48,193 nt of DNA from CAYMLL01 sp964390645 (GCA_964390645.1 CAYMLL010000018.1:1-48193), one strand, 5' to 3'. Shown: positions 1 to 8,032, numbered from the stretch's first letter. Notes: generated by a model from the letters alone, not told the origin. A program made the numbers and translations.

Positions 1-109
1 GCGCACGAACTACTTCGGTGCGCGGGTGGAGGGCGAGAAGAGCCTCGAACTGGCTCCAGTTCAGCGCCTTCTCGATCTGCGGCAGGGCGCGCAGGAGTTC
101 TCGCGTCAT
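1..109 (-). CDS. selA: SelA-like protein (L-seryl-tRNA(Sec) selenium transferase), N-terminus only
   Basis: Only the first 36 codons lie in the window; the gene runs leftward off the edge. It starts at ATG 109 (minus). The peptide begins MTRELLRALPQIEKAL, continues NWSQFEALLALHPRTEVVRA, and resembles the N-terminus of SelA: the L-R-x-LP-x-(I/V)-(D/E) motif, then a short helix ending in a histidine and a 'RT-x-VV-R' stretch about 20 residues later. SelA is the PLP enzyme that converts seryl-tRNA(Sec) to selenocysteinyl-tRNA(Sec). The PLP lysine and the rest of the protein are outside, so the call rests on a short similarity recognised by eye. No convincing Shine-Dalgarno is seen. No selB or selC is visible here. 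Confidence 0.5.
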   Translation of the reverse strand, partial: MTRELLRALPQIEKALNWSQFEALLALHPRTEVVRA

Positions 110-244
110 GACGGGGAAGTATAGCCGCGCGGCACGGCGAAGACGAGTTGTCGTCCCTCCCGGTCGTCTCGACGGCCCTCCCTCGATGTCAGGAAACCCG
201 CATGAATACTGGGCTGGCGGGCGATGTCCCGGGCCCTTTTGGTG

Positions 245-274
245 TTGACACCACATCCGGACGGTTCCTATACT
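245..274 (+). promoter_or_regulatory. Sigma-70-type promoter of the HU gene
   Basis: A perfect -35 TTGACA (245-250) is followed after 18 bp by TATACT (269-274), one mismatch from TATAAT. It lies about 70 bp before the HU start codon and points at it. Expected start of transcription is near 281. This is the clearest housekeeping promoter in the window. Confidence 0.8.
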
Positions 275-343
275 CCCGATAATTCGGTTGGCTCCGGTGG
301 GGCCAACCCCCGTCGGTCCAGTCATTTCGGGAAGGAGTGAGAG

Positions 344-625
344 ATGAACAAGGCCGAACTCATCGAGGCGGTGGCGACGAAGCTCGACGAACCGAAGGCC
401 GCTGCCGAGCGCGCGGTCAACACCATCCTCGACTGCATCAAGGCCGGAGTCGTCGCGGACAAGGCCGTCCAGATCGTCGGTTTCGGGACCTTCCAGGTAC
501 GTCACCGCAAGGCGCGGGAGGGCCGCAACCCTCAGACCAAGGAGACGATGCAGATCAAGGCGTCGAACTCCGTCTCCTTCAAGCCCGGGAAGGCGTTCAA
601 GGAAGAACTCGGCGACGCGCCCTAG
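344..625 (+). CDS. hup: HU family DNA-binding protein
   Basis: A 93-residue histone-like protein that should bind and bend DNA as a dimer and help compact the nucleoid. It shows the normal HU layout: the N-terminal helical pair starting MNKAELIEAVA, the beta-saddle GFGTFQVRHRKAREGRNPQT at residues 46-65 with the R-N-P tip whose proline intercalates into DNA, and the closing A-S-N-x-V-x-FKPGK-x-FK. Length is typical (about 90). ATG 344 is chosen because AAGGAG sits at 332-337 and a strong promoter lies upstream. It stands alone on this strand; the next gene, priA, converges on it across a repeat-rich gap. Residue differences from named HU, IHF or HBsu paralogues cannot be judged here. Confidence 0.96.
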   Translation: MNKAELIEAVATKLDEPKAAAERAVNTILDCIKAGVVADKAVQIVGFGTFQVRHRKAREGRNPQTKETMQIKASNSVSFKPGKAFKEELGDAP

Positions 626-1100
626 GGCACGCATCCGCGGGGAAGGCCTGCGGCTGCGAGTGGGTGCAGGCGGCGAGGTCAGATCCGGTCGCGACCGCTC
701 CGGCGCGGGGCTCGCGAGGGACGGATCGGGCCGGTGGCAGCCGTCTCATCCGGGTGCGTTCCGCCGGTCTCTGGGCCGCGCCCGGACGAGACGGAGGCCC
801 GGGCCAGACGGAGGCCCGGGCCAGACGGGTGCCCGGGCCAGACGGAGGCCCGGGCCAGACGGAGGCCCGGGCCAGACGGGTGCCCGGGCCAGATTGGGCC
901 CTGGTGCGGTGGTGGAACCGCTGCGAGGTCGCCGCAGACGGAGGGCGGTGGAAGCGCCGGGAAGCTCCCGGAGCATGGGTTCCACGGCGTTGCGTGGCGC
1001 GCGTCCGTGGCCGCTTCGTCTCGACACCGGCGTGCCTGAGGGGGGCTCAGAGCATCGTCGGGGCTCAGAGCATCGTCGGGGCTCAGAGCATCGTCGGGGC
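626..1100. other. Convergent intergenic region rich in tandem repeats
   Basis: The 475 bp between the ends of HU (rightward) and priA (leftward) hold two unrelated minisatellites, listed separately, and no credible gene. Long frames on both strands here are open only because the sequence is GC-rich and repetitive. No hairpin with a T-tract is seen, so transcription termination for HU and priA may depend on Rho or on the palindromic repeat units. Confidence 0.6.
790..891. repeat. 17-bp minisatellite, six units in an A-A-B, A-A-B order
   Basis: Six head-to-tail copies of a 17-bp unit. Copies 1, 2, 4 and 5 read GACGGAGGCCCGGGCCA; copies 3 and 6 read GACGGGTGCCCGGGCCA. The array is therefore two exact copies of a 51-bp block (790-840 and 841-891). 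Each A unit contains the perfect palindrome GGCCCGGGCC, so each can form a small hairpin. A degraded seventh start follows at 892. Confidence 0.95.
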
Positions 1101-1113
1101 TCAGAGCATCGTC
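1042..1113. repeat. 18-bp repeat, four units, overlapping the priA stop codon
   Basis: Four exact copies of GGGGCTCAGAGCATCGTC at 1042-1059, 1060-1077, 1078-1095 and 1096-1113. Read on the minus strand the last unit supplies the final codons and the TGA of priA (1103-1101). The three other units lie beyond the stop and each carries the same ATG-CTC-TGA, so the end of the gene has been duplicated in tandem downstream of itself. Confidence 0.95.
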
Positions 1114-3425
1114 TGGGGGTCGACATCGATGCTGACATCGACCCCCTTTCGGGGGCGCAACGCCGTCCCGGCCCGGTCGAGCAGTCCCTGGATCTGCGCT
1201 GTCGAGCCCGACTTCACCAGGATCTGCATGCGGAGCCGGTCCTGGATCCGCGCGATGGGGGCCGGCGCGGGACCGAGCACCCGGGGGCCGGGTCCCCCGC
1301 CCGGTTTCGCGAGGAGATCGACCGGCCGGTCGTCATCGTCGTCAGGCGCCCGCGACGGTGTCGCACCGGCGCTGCGGCGCAGCGCGGAGGCGACGCGCTC
1401 GGCCTCCCCGGTCAGCTTCGCCTCGTCGGTCGCGGTCAGCAGGATCTTCGCGAGCCGTCCGCAGGGCGGATAGCCGAGCGCGCGGCGGCAGTCCAGCTCT
1501 CGCTCGCAGAGCGCGTCGAACTTGCCGTTGACCGCGTGCCGGATCGCGTAGTGCTCCGGCGAGAAGGTCTGGACGATCACGCGGCCGCTGCGCTTGCCTC
1601 GCCCCGCGCGTCCGGACACCTGGGTGATGAGCTGGTAGGTACGCTCGGCGGCGCGAAAGTCGGGAAAATGTAGTCCGGAGTCGGCGAGCAGGATGCCGAC
1701 GAGGCTGACGAGCGGGAAGTCATGGCCCTTGGCGACCATCTGCGTGCCGACGAGGATGTCGTATTCGCCGCGCGTGAACGCTCCGAGAGCCTCCCGCAGC
1801 GCGCGGTGCGTTGTCACCGAGTCCCGGTCGAGCCGCAGCACGCGTGCCGTCGGATAACGTCTCGCCAGCTCCGTGACGACCTTCTCCGTGCCGACGCCGC
1901 TTCGACGCACGCGCGGTGACCCGCAGTCGGGACACGACTCCGGCTGCGGGCGCGAGTGGCCACAGTAGTGGCAGCGCAGGACTCTCGCGCGCTGATGCAG
2001 GGTCATGCTGACGTCGCAGTGCTCGCACTTGAACACGTAGCCGCACTGGAGGCAGTGGAGGTAGGTGCTGAAGCCGCGACGGTTCAGGTAGAGAAGCGTC
2101 TGCTGGCCGTCCTGGATCTGACGACGGATCAGTCGATCCAGGCGGTCGCTGATCAGTCCGCTGCCGTCGGGCCGGTAGAACGCGCCATCGAGCGGCACGA
2201 CCGTTGTGTGCGGAAGGTCGTGGGGAGTCGCGCGAGTCGGTAGCTCGAGCAGTCGGTACTTGCCGCCGCGCGCGTTGTCGATCGACTCGAGCGATGGAGT
2301 CGCCGATCCGAGCACGATCGGTATACCGAGAAGGCTCGATCGCATGACCGCGACGTCTCGCGCATGATAGCGCGGAGCGGACTCCTGCTTGTACGTCGAC
2401 TCGTGCTCCTCGTCGACGACGATGAGGCCGAGATCCGGGATCGGCGCGAAGATTGCCGACCGCGCTCCGATCACCAGCTTCGCCTTGCCTTCCTGGATCG
2501 TCTTCCACTGGCCGGTGCGCTCGGTCGGTGACAGCATGCTGTGAAGGATTGCGGTCGGGCTGTCCGGAAGCCCCTCGCGAAAGCGCTTGACTGTCTGTGG
2601 CGTCAGCGAGATCTCCGGAAGGAGTACGAGGCCGCGTCGGCCGGCGGCAAGCACCCTGCGCAGGGCGCGCAGGTAGACCTCGGTCTTGCCGCTGCCCGTC
2701 ACTCCGTGAAGCAGAAAGGTCTGGAATCCGCCGGCCGTGATAGCCTCCGAGATCGTCGCCACGGCGAGGTCCTGGTGTCTCGTCAGCGTCGGCTCCTCGC
2801 GTGGATCCGTCGTCGGGGCCTCCTCGGCGTAGGGGTCGCGTCGGTCGAGGACGCTCTCCTCCTCGATCCAGCCGTCGCGCTCGAGGCGACGGAGCGAGGC
2901 CGTGCTCGCCTGACACGCCCGGAGCAGTGCGCGTCGATCCGTGCGCGGCCTGCTGTCGGGGCGGTCGGCGTCGGGAAGGTCCGCGAGATGACGCAGCACT
3001 CTGGCCTGCGTTCTGGCGCGGGTGTCGAGTCTCCGCGCCTCCACGCGCATCGCGTCGGCGTCCCTCAGAGCGATGATCTCGCGGCGTACGCGCTCGGCCT
3101 TGCCCGCGCGGATCGCCGGCGGCAGCGCCGCCTCCAGCACCTCGCCCCATCCCGAGCGATAGTACGAGGCGACCCAGCGTGTCAGCTCGAGGAGGTGTTC
3201 GTCGAAGCGACAGTCAGGATGCAGGAGGTCGCGGATCGGCTTGAGCCGCGGCACCGAGCTCTCGTCGGGGAAGCCGACGCAGACGCCGGTGGCCAGCCGG
3301 GGCCCGAAGGGCACCAGGACGCGGTGCCCTCGCTCGATCTGCCCCTTCAGCTTTCCCGGCACCTCGTAGTGAAAAGATCGCGAGAGCGGGACGTTGACGG
3401 CCACCTCGGCGATGCTGCGGACCAT
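1101..3425 (-). CDS. priA: Primosomal replication restart helicase PriA
   Basis: A 774-residue 3'-to-5' superfamily 2 helicase that reloads the replisome at stalled forks and D-loops. Visible parts: an N-terminal DNA-binding region (about 1-105); Walker A HGVTGSGKT near 240-248; the DEEH box near 338-341; GSATPS; a zinc-binding insert with four Cys-x2-Cys pairs starting C-L-Q-C near residue 460 and ending C-P-D-C; and helicase motifs V-VI ending in Q-V-S-G-R-A-G-R. ATG 3425 overlaps the bshA stop by one base (TGATG) with AAAGGA just upstream; a TTG one codon earlier is possible but less likely. It is the last gene of the bacillithiol operon, so it is probably translationally coupled to bshA. 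The stop codon lies inside an 18-bp repeat. Confidence 0.96.
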   Translation of the reverse strand: MVRSIAEVAVNVPLSRSFHYEVPGKLKGQIERGHRVLVPFGPRLATGVCVGFPDESSVPRLKPIRDLLHPDCRFDEHLLELTRWVASYYRSGWGEVLEAALPPAIRAGKAERVRREIIALRDADAMRVEARRLDTRARTQARVLRHLADLPDADRPDSRPRTDRRALLRACQASTASLRRLERDGWIEEESVLDRRDPYAEEAPTTDPREEPTLTRHQDLAVATISEAITAGGFQTFLLHGVTGSGKTEVYLRALRRVLAAGRRGLVLLPEISLTPQTVKRFREGLPDSPTAILHSMLSPTERTGQWKTIQEGKAKLVIGARSAIFAPIPDLGLIVVDEEHESTYKQESAPRYHARDVAVMRSSLLGIPIVLGSATPSLESIDNARGGKYRLLELPTRATPHDLPHTTVVPLDGAFYRPDGSGLISDRLDRLIRRQIQDGQQTLLYLNRRGFSTYLHCLQCGYVFKCEHCDVSMTLHQRARVLRCHYCGHSRPQPESCPDCGSPRVRRSGVGTEKVVTELARRYPTARVLRLDRDSVTTHRALREALGAFTRGEYDILVGTQMVAKGHDFPLVSLVGILLADSGLHFPDFRAAERTYQLITQVSGRAGRGKRSGRVIVQTFSPEHYAIRHAVNGKFDALCERELDCRRALGYPPCGRLAKILLTATDEAKLTGEAERVASALRRSAGATPSRAPDDDDDRPVDLLAKPGGGPGPRVLGPAPAPIARIQDRLRMQILVKSGSTAQIQGLLDRAGTALRPRKGVDVSIDVDPQTML

Positions 3426-4654
3426 CAACGTCCTTTCTGCGAGTGGGAGGCGGCATCCTGGTCGAGCACCTCCAGGTAGTGGCGCTCGTACTCGTCGACG
3501 ACACGTGCCAGCGGGAACCGTTCGGCAGCCGTCTTGCGGGCGGCGATCTTCATCGTGCGGCGACGCTCGTCGACGACGAGCAGCTCGTAGGCCATCTGCG
3601 CGATGCAGGACGGATCGCCGACGCCGCAGAGTAGCCCGGAGACGCCGTGCTCGATCACCTCCGGCAGTCCGCCGGCTCGACTGGCGATGACAGGCACGCC
3701 GCAGGACATCGCCTCGAGCGCCGCGAGGCCGAAGCTCTCGTACTCGCTCGGCAGGATGAAGAGGTCCAGCTGCGCCAGCACGTCCTGCACGTTGTCGACC
3801 GCGCCGAGAAAGGTCACGTGCTCGAGGACGCCGAGCTCCGCGGCGAGGTTGCGCGCCGGTTCGAGGTCGACGCCTTCTCCGATCATCAGCAACTTCGCCG
3901 GGAGCGTGCGGTGCAGGATCTGGAACGCGCGGATGACGTCGAGAACCCGCTTCACCGGACGGAAATTCGACAGGTGACCGATCAGCAGGCCATCGGGAGG
4001 GGAGAAGGCCTTGCGACGTTCTTCGCTTCGAAGGCTCGGGGTGAAAACCTGCGGGTCGATGAAGTTGTGAATCACGCGAACTTCGCGCTGCGGCTGAAAT
4101 CGTTGCCGGGTCTCCTCGGCGAGGTAGTCGCTGACCGCCGTGATGCCGTCGGAGCGATTGAGGCTGAAGCGGGTGATGTCGTAGAACGAGCTGTCCAGCC
4201 CCACGAGGGTGATGTCGGTGCCGTGAAGGGTCGTGATGGTCTTCGGTCTGGGGCTCCTGCCGGAAGCCTGGTCGAGTGTTCCTTCGAGTATCGCGCCGCT
4301 CGGGTCGCCGAGCATCTCGCAGCAGAGATACGCCGAGATCGCGTGGGGAATCGCGTAGTGTACGTGGAGTATGTCGAGCTCGCGCTCGCGGTGCACGTCC
4401 GCCAGCTTGGTCGCCAGCGCCAGCGTGTACGGCGGGTACTTGAACAGCGGGTAGGAGGTGACCTCGACCTCGTGGAAGAAGGTGTTCGGATGACCCGACG
4501 GCACGCGAAAGGGCAGCGAATGGCTGAAGAAGTGCACCTGATGTCCGCGTGACGCGAGCGCGAGGCCGAGCTCGGAGGCGACGACACCGCTGCCGCCGTA
4601 GGCCGGATGGCAGACGATGCCGAGATTCAGTCGTCGTTGGTCGGCTGTCGCCAT
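3425..4654 (-). CDS. bshA: BshA, N-acetyl-alpha-D-glucosaminyl L-malate synthase
   Basis: A 409-residue GT-B fold glycosyltransferase (family GT4) for the first step of bacillithiol synthesis: transfer of GlcNAc from UDP-GlcNAc to L-malate. Evidence includes the N-terminal HPAYGGSGVVASELG loop typical of BshA (about 16-30), LHVHYAIPHA, TLHGTDITLVG and the donor-site E-x7-E in SEYESFGLAALEAM. Full-length Rossmann halves are present; BshA proteins are usually 375-400 residues. The start at ATG 4654 overlaps the end of bshB1 by 28 bp, and the stop overlaps priA by one base, so the operon is tight. Closely related GT4 enzymes are excluded mainly by the neighbours BshB and BshC. The cytosolic product feeds directly into BshB1. 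Confidence 0.95.
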   Translation of the reverse strand: MATADQRRLNLGIVCHPAYGGSGVVASELGLALASRGHQVHFFSHSLPFRVPSGHPNTFFHEVEVTSYPLFKYPPYTLALATKLADVHRERELDILHVHYAIPHAISAYLCCEMLGDPSGAILEGTLDQASGRSPRPKTITTLHGTDITLVGLDSSFYDITRFSLNRSDGITAVSDYLAEETRQRFQPQREVRVIHNFIDPQVFTPSLRSEERRKAFSPPDGLLIGHLSNFRPVKRVLDVIRAFQILHRTLPAKLLMIGEGVDLEPARNLAAELGVLEHVTFLGAVDNVQDVLAQLDLFILPSEYESFGLAALEAMSCGVPVIASRAGGLPEVIEHGVSGLLCGVGDPSCIAQMAYELLVVDERRRTMKIAARKTAAERFPLARVVDEYERHYLEVLDQDAASHSQKGR

Positions 4655-5469
4655 GGCTCCCTCGCGAACTGCTGGACCGGGTCGGCGATCGGCACCGGCG
4701 AGGAGCTCGTGAACGCCTCGCCGTACCGAACGCCGACGAGGAACCCGAAATGGCGCAGCGCCCCGTCGAGCCAGTCGAGAAACTCGGGGTGAGAGATGCG
4801 GGTCGCGGGCTCCGTCGCTTCCTCCTCGAAGAGCTGAGAGCGATAGCAGAGGATCGCGCGCTGTCGAGCGGCGTGGACGCTCGTCACGTCGACGACCTGA
4901 TCGGGCACCGCAGCGCGACTCCCGATCGCGTTGAGCAGCGCGTGTGGACGCCAGGGCGGGTTTTCGTGTGTTCCCGTATCTTCGCGACTTCCGCTGTGGC
5001 TGTATTTCGCGATCCCGGCGAGGTAGAACGCGTGCTCGAGGATCGTCGCCACGGCGACGTGGTCAGCGTGGTGATCCTCGCGAGGCGGTCCGATGACGAC
5101 CTTCGGGCGCATCGTGCGCAGCAGCTGCACGACGGTCTTGCGGTGCTCGTCGCAGTCGTGGAGGTGCCCGTCGGGAAGCCGGAGATTGACGCGGCAGGAG
5201 AGGCCGAGCTCGCGTGCGGCAGCGGCGGCCTCCTCGTCGCGCTGCTCCGGGGTGCCGCGGGTCCCGAGCTCGCCCCGGGTGAAGTCGACGACGCCTGCCT
5301 TCCAGCCGCGCTCGACCGCGAGCGCGAGGGTCCCGCCACACTGCAGCTCGGCGTCATCGGGGTGCGCCATGAACGCGACGATGTCGCAGGGGACAGCGTC
5401 ACAGGGGACAGCGTCACAGGGGACAGCGTCACAGGGGAGGGTGGCGTTGGGGATGGGCGTCTCGGTCAT
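4627..5469 (-). CDS. bshB1: BshB1, GlcNAc-malate deacetylase, with repeated N-terminal extension
   Basis: A 280-residue LmbE/PIG-L family zinc deacetylase that removes acetate from GlcNAc-Mal in step two of bacillithiol synthesis. The catalytic motif AHPDDAE is at 35-41 and the second zinc motif DHHADH at 132-137; GELGTRGTPEQRDEEA is characteristic of the BshB1 branch. The first 30 residues are unusual: a CDAVP unit repeats three times before the first beta strand (CDIVAFMAHPDD), encoded by 15-bp DNA repeats at 5386-5430. No later in-frame start would keep the catalytic motif, so the extension must be translated. It follows the fusion gene by 62 bp and overlaps bshA by 28 bp. Confidence 0.94.
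   Translation of the reverse strand: MTETPIPNATLPCDAVPCDAVPCDAVPCDIVAFMAHPDDAELQCGGTLALAVERGWKAGVVDFTRGELGTRGTPEQRDEEAAAAARELGLSCRVNLRLPDGHLHDCDEHRKTVVQLLRTMRPKVVIGPPREDHHADHVAVATILEHAFYLAGIAKYSHSGSREDTGTHENPPWRPHALLNAIGSRAAVPDQVVDVTSVHAARQRAILCYRSQLFEEEATEPATRISHPEFLDWLDGALRHFGFLVGVRYGEAFTSSSPVPIADPVQQFAREPWRQPTNDD
5386..5439. repeat. 15-bp in-frame repeat at the start of bshB1
   Basis: Three 15-bp units (GCAGGGGACAGCGTC, then two copies of ACAGGGGACAGCGTC) and a partial fourth. On the minus strand they encode C-D-A-V-P repeated, with cysteine in each unit. Fifteen is a multiple of three, so gain or loss of units would change the length of the BshB1 N-terminus without breaking the frame. 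Confidence 0.92.
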
Positions 5470-5531
5470 CGGGGAGGGTCACCGGGGCCAGCATACCGTA
5501 TGAGATGGCGGATGCAAACCGACGCGGCTCT

Positions 5532-7955
5532 TCACGGCCTCTTGCCGTCGAGTCGAACGAGCTGGTGGCGAGATGTCGACCCGGTTCGCCGGACCACGTC
5601 GAGCAACGCGGCGACACCCGCCTCGCCTTGTCGTGCGACGAGGTCGAGGAAGCCGTGACGCCTCTCCTGGAGCGCGCCTTCCGGGAACGCCGTGCTCCAG
5701 ATCGTCGTCGCCGCGGTGAAACGTTCCCCGTCGGCTCTCGTTCGGGCGATGGCGACGCGATCGATCAGTCGCTCGATGGCGTGCGTGATGGTCTTGCCGC
5801 CGCGTTCGATTCCCTTGCGGTCGCCCGGGAGCTCGTCGAGGAGCTCCCGGCACAGGGCGCGTCCGTTCTCGCGCAGCTTCGCGAGCGCTGCGTCGGTAGC
5901 GGTCGATTCATCGGTCGCCGCGAGCTTCTCGGGCGACGTCGCGGACGCGAACCGGTCGACATCGATGTCGAGGCGGTCCCACGCGCGACCCGCCCGGCTG
6001 TCGAGCAGCGTCGCGTGGAAACGCCGGTCGATTCTCGGGGCGTCGACTCCGAGCCAGCGTGCCAGGGGGCCGAGCTGCGCGAAGTAGCCGATCTCGGCGG
6101 CGCCGCCGATCGTCAGGGCGCACGGCAACGTGTGCCGCTCCACCAGCGGCCGCAGCAGAGCCCCTGCCGAGAAGCTCTCCGGCTCCTCGTCGACGAGACG
6201 GAGCAGCTCGTCCTTCGCGAGCGTCGGCCCGCCCCCGTCGATGGCGAGTCCGCCGGGTGCGGGCGACAGGTGGTGGCGCTTGCCGTCACGGATGATGAAG
6301 AGCGGCAGCCGCGGCTTGACGACGGGCGTGAGCCCTCGCGCCTCGACCTCGTGGGCGCCTTCGCGGACCGCGTCGAGGGCGCCGTGCGCGTCCTTGACGA
6401 TCCTGCGAAATAGCGGCCGTGACAGGGGACGGAGGCTCTCGGGCGAGATCACGAGCAGGCCCTGCTCGCCGAGAAGCGACGCGATGATCGCGGCGAAACC
6501 GCCGGCGACGGTTCGTCCCCGGTAGAGATCGATCAGCCGGCGTGCGGTCTCGCCATGGTGTCGTCCCTCGAAGAGTCGCGCGGCCCTGTCCAGCACCTCG
6601 ATCGAGTCCGCGTCGATCGCCAGTGTGGAGAGCGGAGCGCGTTCGCTCGCATGAGGGAGCGAGAGCTCGGTCTCGCCGCCGGCACCGTCGGGAAAGCGCG
6701 CCGTGCGCACCTCGTCGATATCGTGATCCTCGCTCGCGACCCAGAAGACCGGCACGCAGCGACGTCCGTGAGCCGACTCGACGCGTTCGGCGGTGACGAT
6801 CGCCGACAGCGCCTTGTAGAGCGTCAGGAGCGGACCGCCGAGGAAGCCGGGCTGCTGGCCGGTGACGACGCAGCACGCGTCGGTCGCCGCGAGAGCATCG
6901 AGGCTGCGTCGGGCGGCGTCGGCGAGGGGAAGGTCGCCGTGCGAGTAGGTCGTCTCGAAGGCGTCGCCCAGCGCCGATCCGTCGACGCCGCGAGCGGCCT
7001 GGTGGATGTCGTCGGCGCTCGGTGGGCCTGTGGAGAGGTCGTCGGCGGGGACGAGCGGCTGACGGCGCCAGGTGGCGGGAAGGGGGATGCTGCTGAAGCG
7101 CGGGAGCTCCGTGGTGGCGACGGAGTCGTCCGTGGCGGAGATCGCGGCAGCGGCAGCGGAGTCGGCATCGTCGTCGGATCCGGTCGTCGTCCTCGTCTGC
7201 GCTGCTTTCCTCCTGGTTCCCGTCAACACCATCCTCGGCGCCTGGCCTCCGGCCTCGCTTCCCGCGAAGTCTCCGAAGACGCGCTCCACGTCGAGGCCTT
7301 CGCTCGTGAGAAGCTCGCGGATCTCGTCCTCCTCGTAGACACGTACGGATTCGATGTACTCCCTTCGTTCACCGCTGCGGCTGTCGACCAGGCGGATGCG
7401 CTTCTCGATACGTCGCCGCGAGCCGTCGAACCAGCGCTCCTCGACGACCTCGAAGGGGCCGGCGCGGCGCTCGGTTCGTGGGGCCAGCGAGTCGAGGGTG
7501 GCGTGGAGGTTCATGAGGTCGAGGAGGAAACGGCCGCCGGGCGCGAGGATGCGCGCCATCTCCCTGACGGCTGCGGCGTTGTCGTCTTCGCTGTCGAAGT
7601 ACCCGAAGCTGGTGAAGAAGTTGACGAGGACGGAGAAGCTGTCGACGCCGCCGGCGAAGGGCAGGCGGCGCATGTCTGCGCGGACGACCCGGATTCCCTC
7701 GTCGCGCGGGGCCCGGCGCAGCAGGGCGTCGGAGAGATCGACCCCGACGACCGGAATGCCCCGCGCAGCAAAGGAGCGGAGGTGGCGTCCGTGACCGCAG
7801 CAGAGGTCGAGGACACGGTCTCGCGAGCAGATGTCGAGCCGTTCGACGGCGAACGCGACCTCGGCGTCGGCCTGCTCCTGGGTGCGACCGGCGTAGAGGG
7901 TGGGGTAGTCGTCGTTGAAGTGCTGGCGGAACCAGGCGGGGGAGGTGGAGGACAT
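5532..7955 (-). CDS. bshC: Fusion: SAM-dependent methyltransferase + BshC (bacillithiol synthase, cysteine-adding)
   Basis: An 807-residue two-part protein in one uninterrupted frame. Residues 1-250 form a class I methyltransferase: motif I VLDLCCGHGRHL (48-59), the acidic end of strand 2 in VVGVDLSD (69-76), then ADMRRLPF and APGGRFLLDL. Residues 251-285 are an Ala/Asp/Thr-rich linker. Residues 286-807 are BshC, which joins cysteine to GlcN-malate: VVTGQQPGFLGGPLLTLYKA (363-382), PVFWVASEDHDIDEV (402-416), VKPRLPLFIIRDG, and a helical C-terminal half. BshC alone is about 540 residues, so both parts look complete. ATG 7955 is preferred: longer frames reach into the divergent gene's upstream region and add no conserved sequence. 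It is first in the bsh operon. The methyltransferase substrate is not shown by sequence; bacillithiol is the natural inference. Confidence 0.92.
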   Translation of the reverse strand: MSSTSPAWFRQHFNDDYPTLYAGRTQEQADAEVAFAVERLDICSRDRVLDLCCGHGRHLRSFAARGIPVVGVDLSDALLRRAPRDEGIRVVRADMRRLPFAGGVDSFSVLVNFFTSFGYFDSEDDNAAAVREMARILAPGGRFLLDLMNLHATLDSLAPRTERRAGPFEVVEERWFDGSRRRIEKRIRLVDSRSGERREYIESVRVYEEDEIRELLTSEGLDVERVFGDFAGSEAGGQAPRMVLTGTRRKAAQTRTTTGSDDDADSAAAAAISATDDSVATTELPRFSSIPLPATWRRQPLVPADDLSTGPPSADDIHQAARGVDGSALGDAFETTYSHGDLPLADAARRSLDALAATDACCVVTGQQPGFLGGPLLTLYKALSAIVTAERVESAHGRRCVPVFWVASEDHDIDEVRTARFPDGAGGETELSLPHASERAPLSTLAIDADSIEVLDRAARLFEGRHHGETARRLIDLYRGRTVAGGFAAIIASLLGEQGLLVISPESLRPLSRPLFRRIVKDAHGALDAVREGAHEVEARGLTPVVKPRLPLFIIRDGKRHHLSPAPGGLAIDGGGPTLAKDELLRLVDEEPESFSAGALLRPLVERHTLPCALTIGGAAEIGYFAQLGPLARWLGVDAPRIDRRFHATLLDSRAGRAWDRLDIDVDRFASATSPEKLAATDESTATDAALAKLRENGRALCRELLDELPGDRKGIERGGKTITHAIERLIDRVAIARTRADGERFTAATTIWSTAFPEGALQERRHGFLDLVARQGEAGVAALLDVVRRTGSTSRHQLVRLDGKRP

Positions 7956-8003
7956 CGCAGCCCCCGGATGTTCCGGCAGCCAGGGTCGATCTGCAACACC
8001 TTC

Positions 8004-8032
8004 TTGACGGCCGCGAGCGGCTGAGGTACGAG
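8004..8032 (+). promoter_or_regulatory. Weak candidate promoter for the small hypothetical gene
   Basis: TTGACG (8004-8009) is followed after 17 bp by TACGAG (8027-8032), a poor -10. GATACT at 8032-8037 is a better hexamer but its spacing (22 bp) is too long. The site lies in the 122-bp divergent gap between the bsh operon and the gene at 8078. I saw no clear promoter for the bsh operon on the other strand. Confidence 0.3.

Noticed and set aside
790..1113. CRISPR array
   Set aside because: Units are directly adjacent with no unique spacers, are only 17-18 bp, and no cas gene is present.
337..1673. Large rightward frames over HU and the repeats
   Set aside because: They are Arg/Pro/Gly-rich, lack any conserved motif and arise from GC-rich repeats and from the strand opposite priA.
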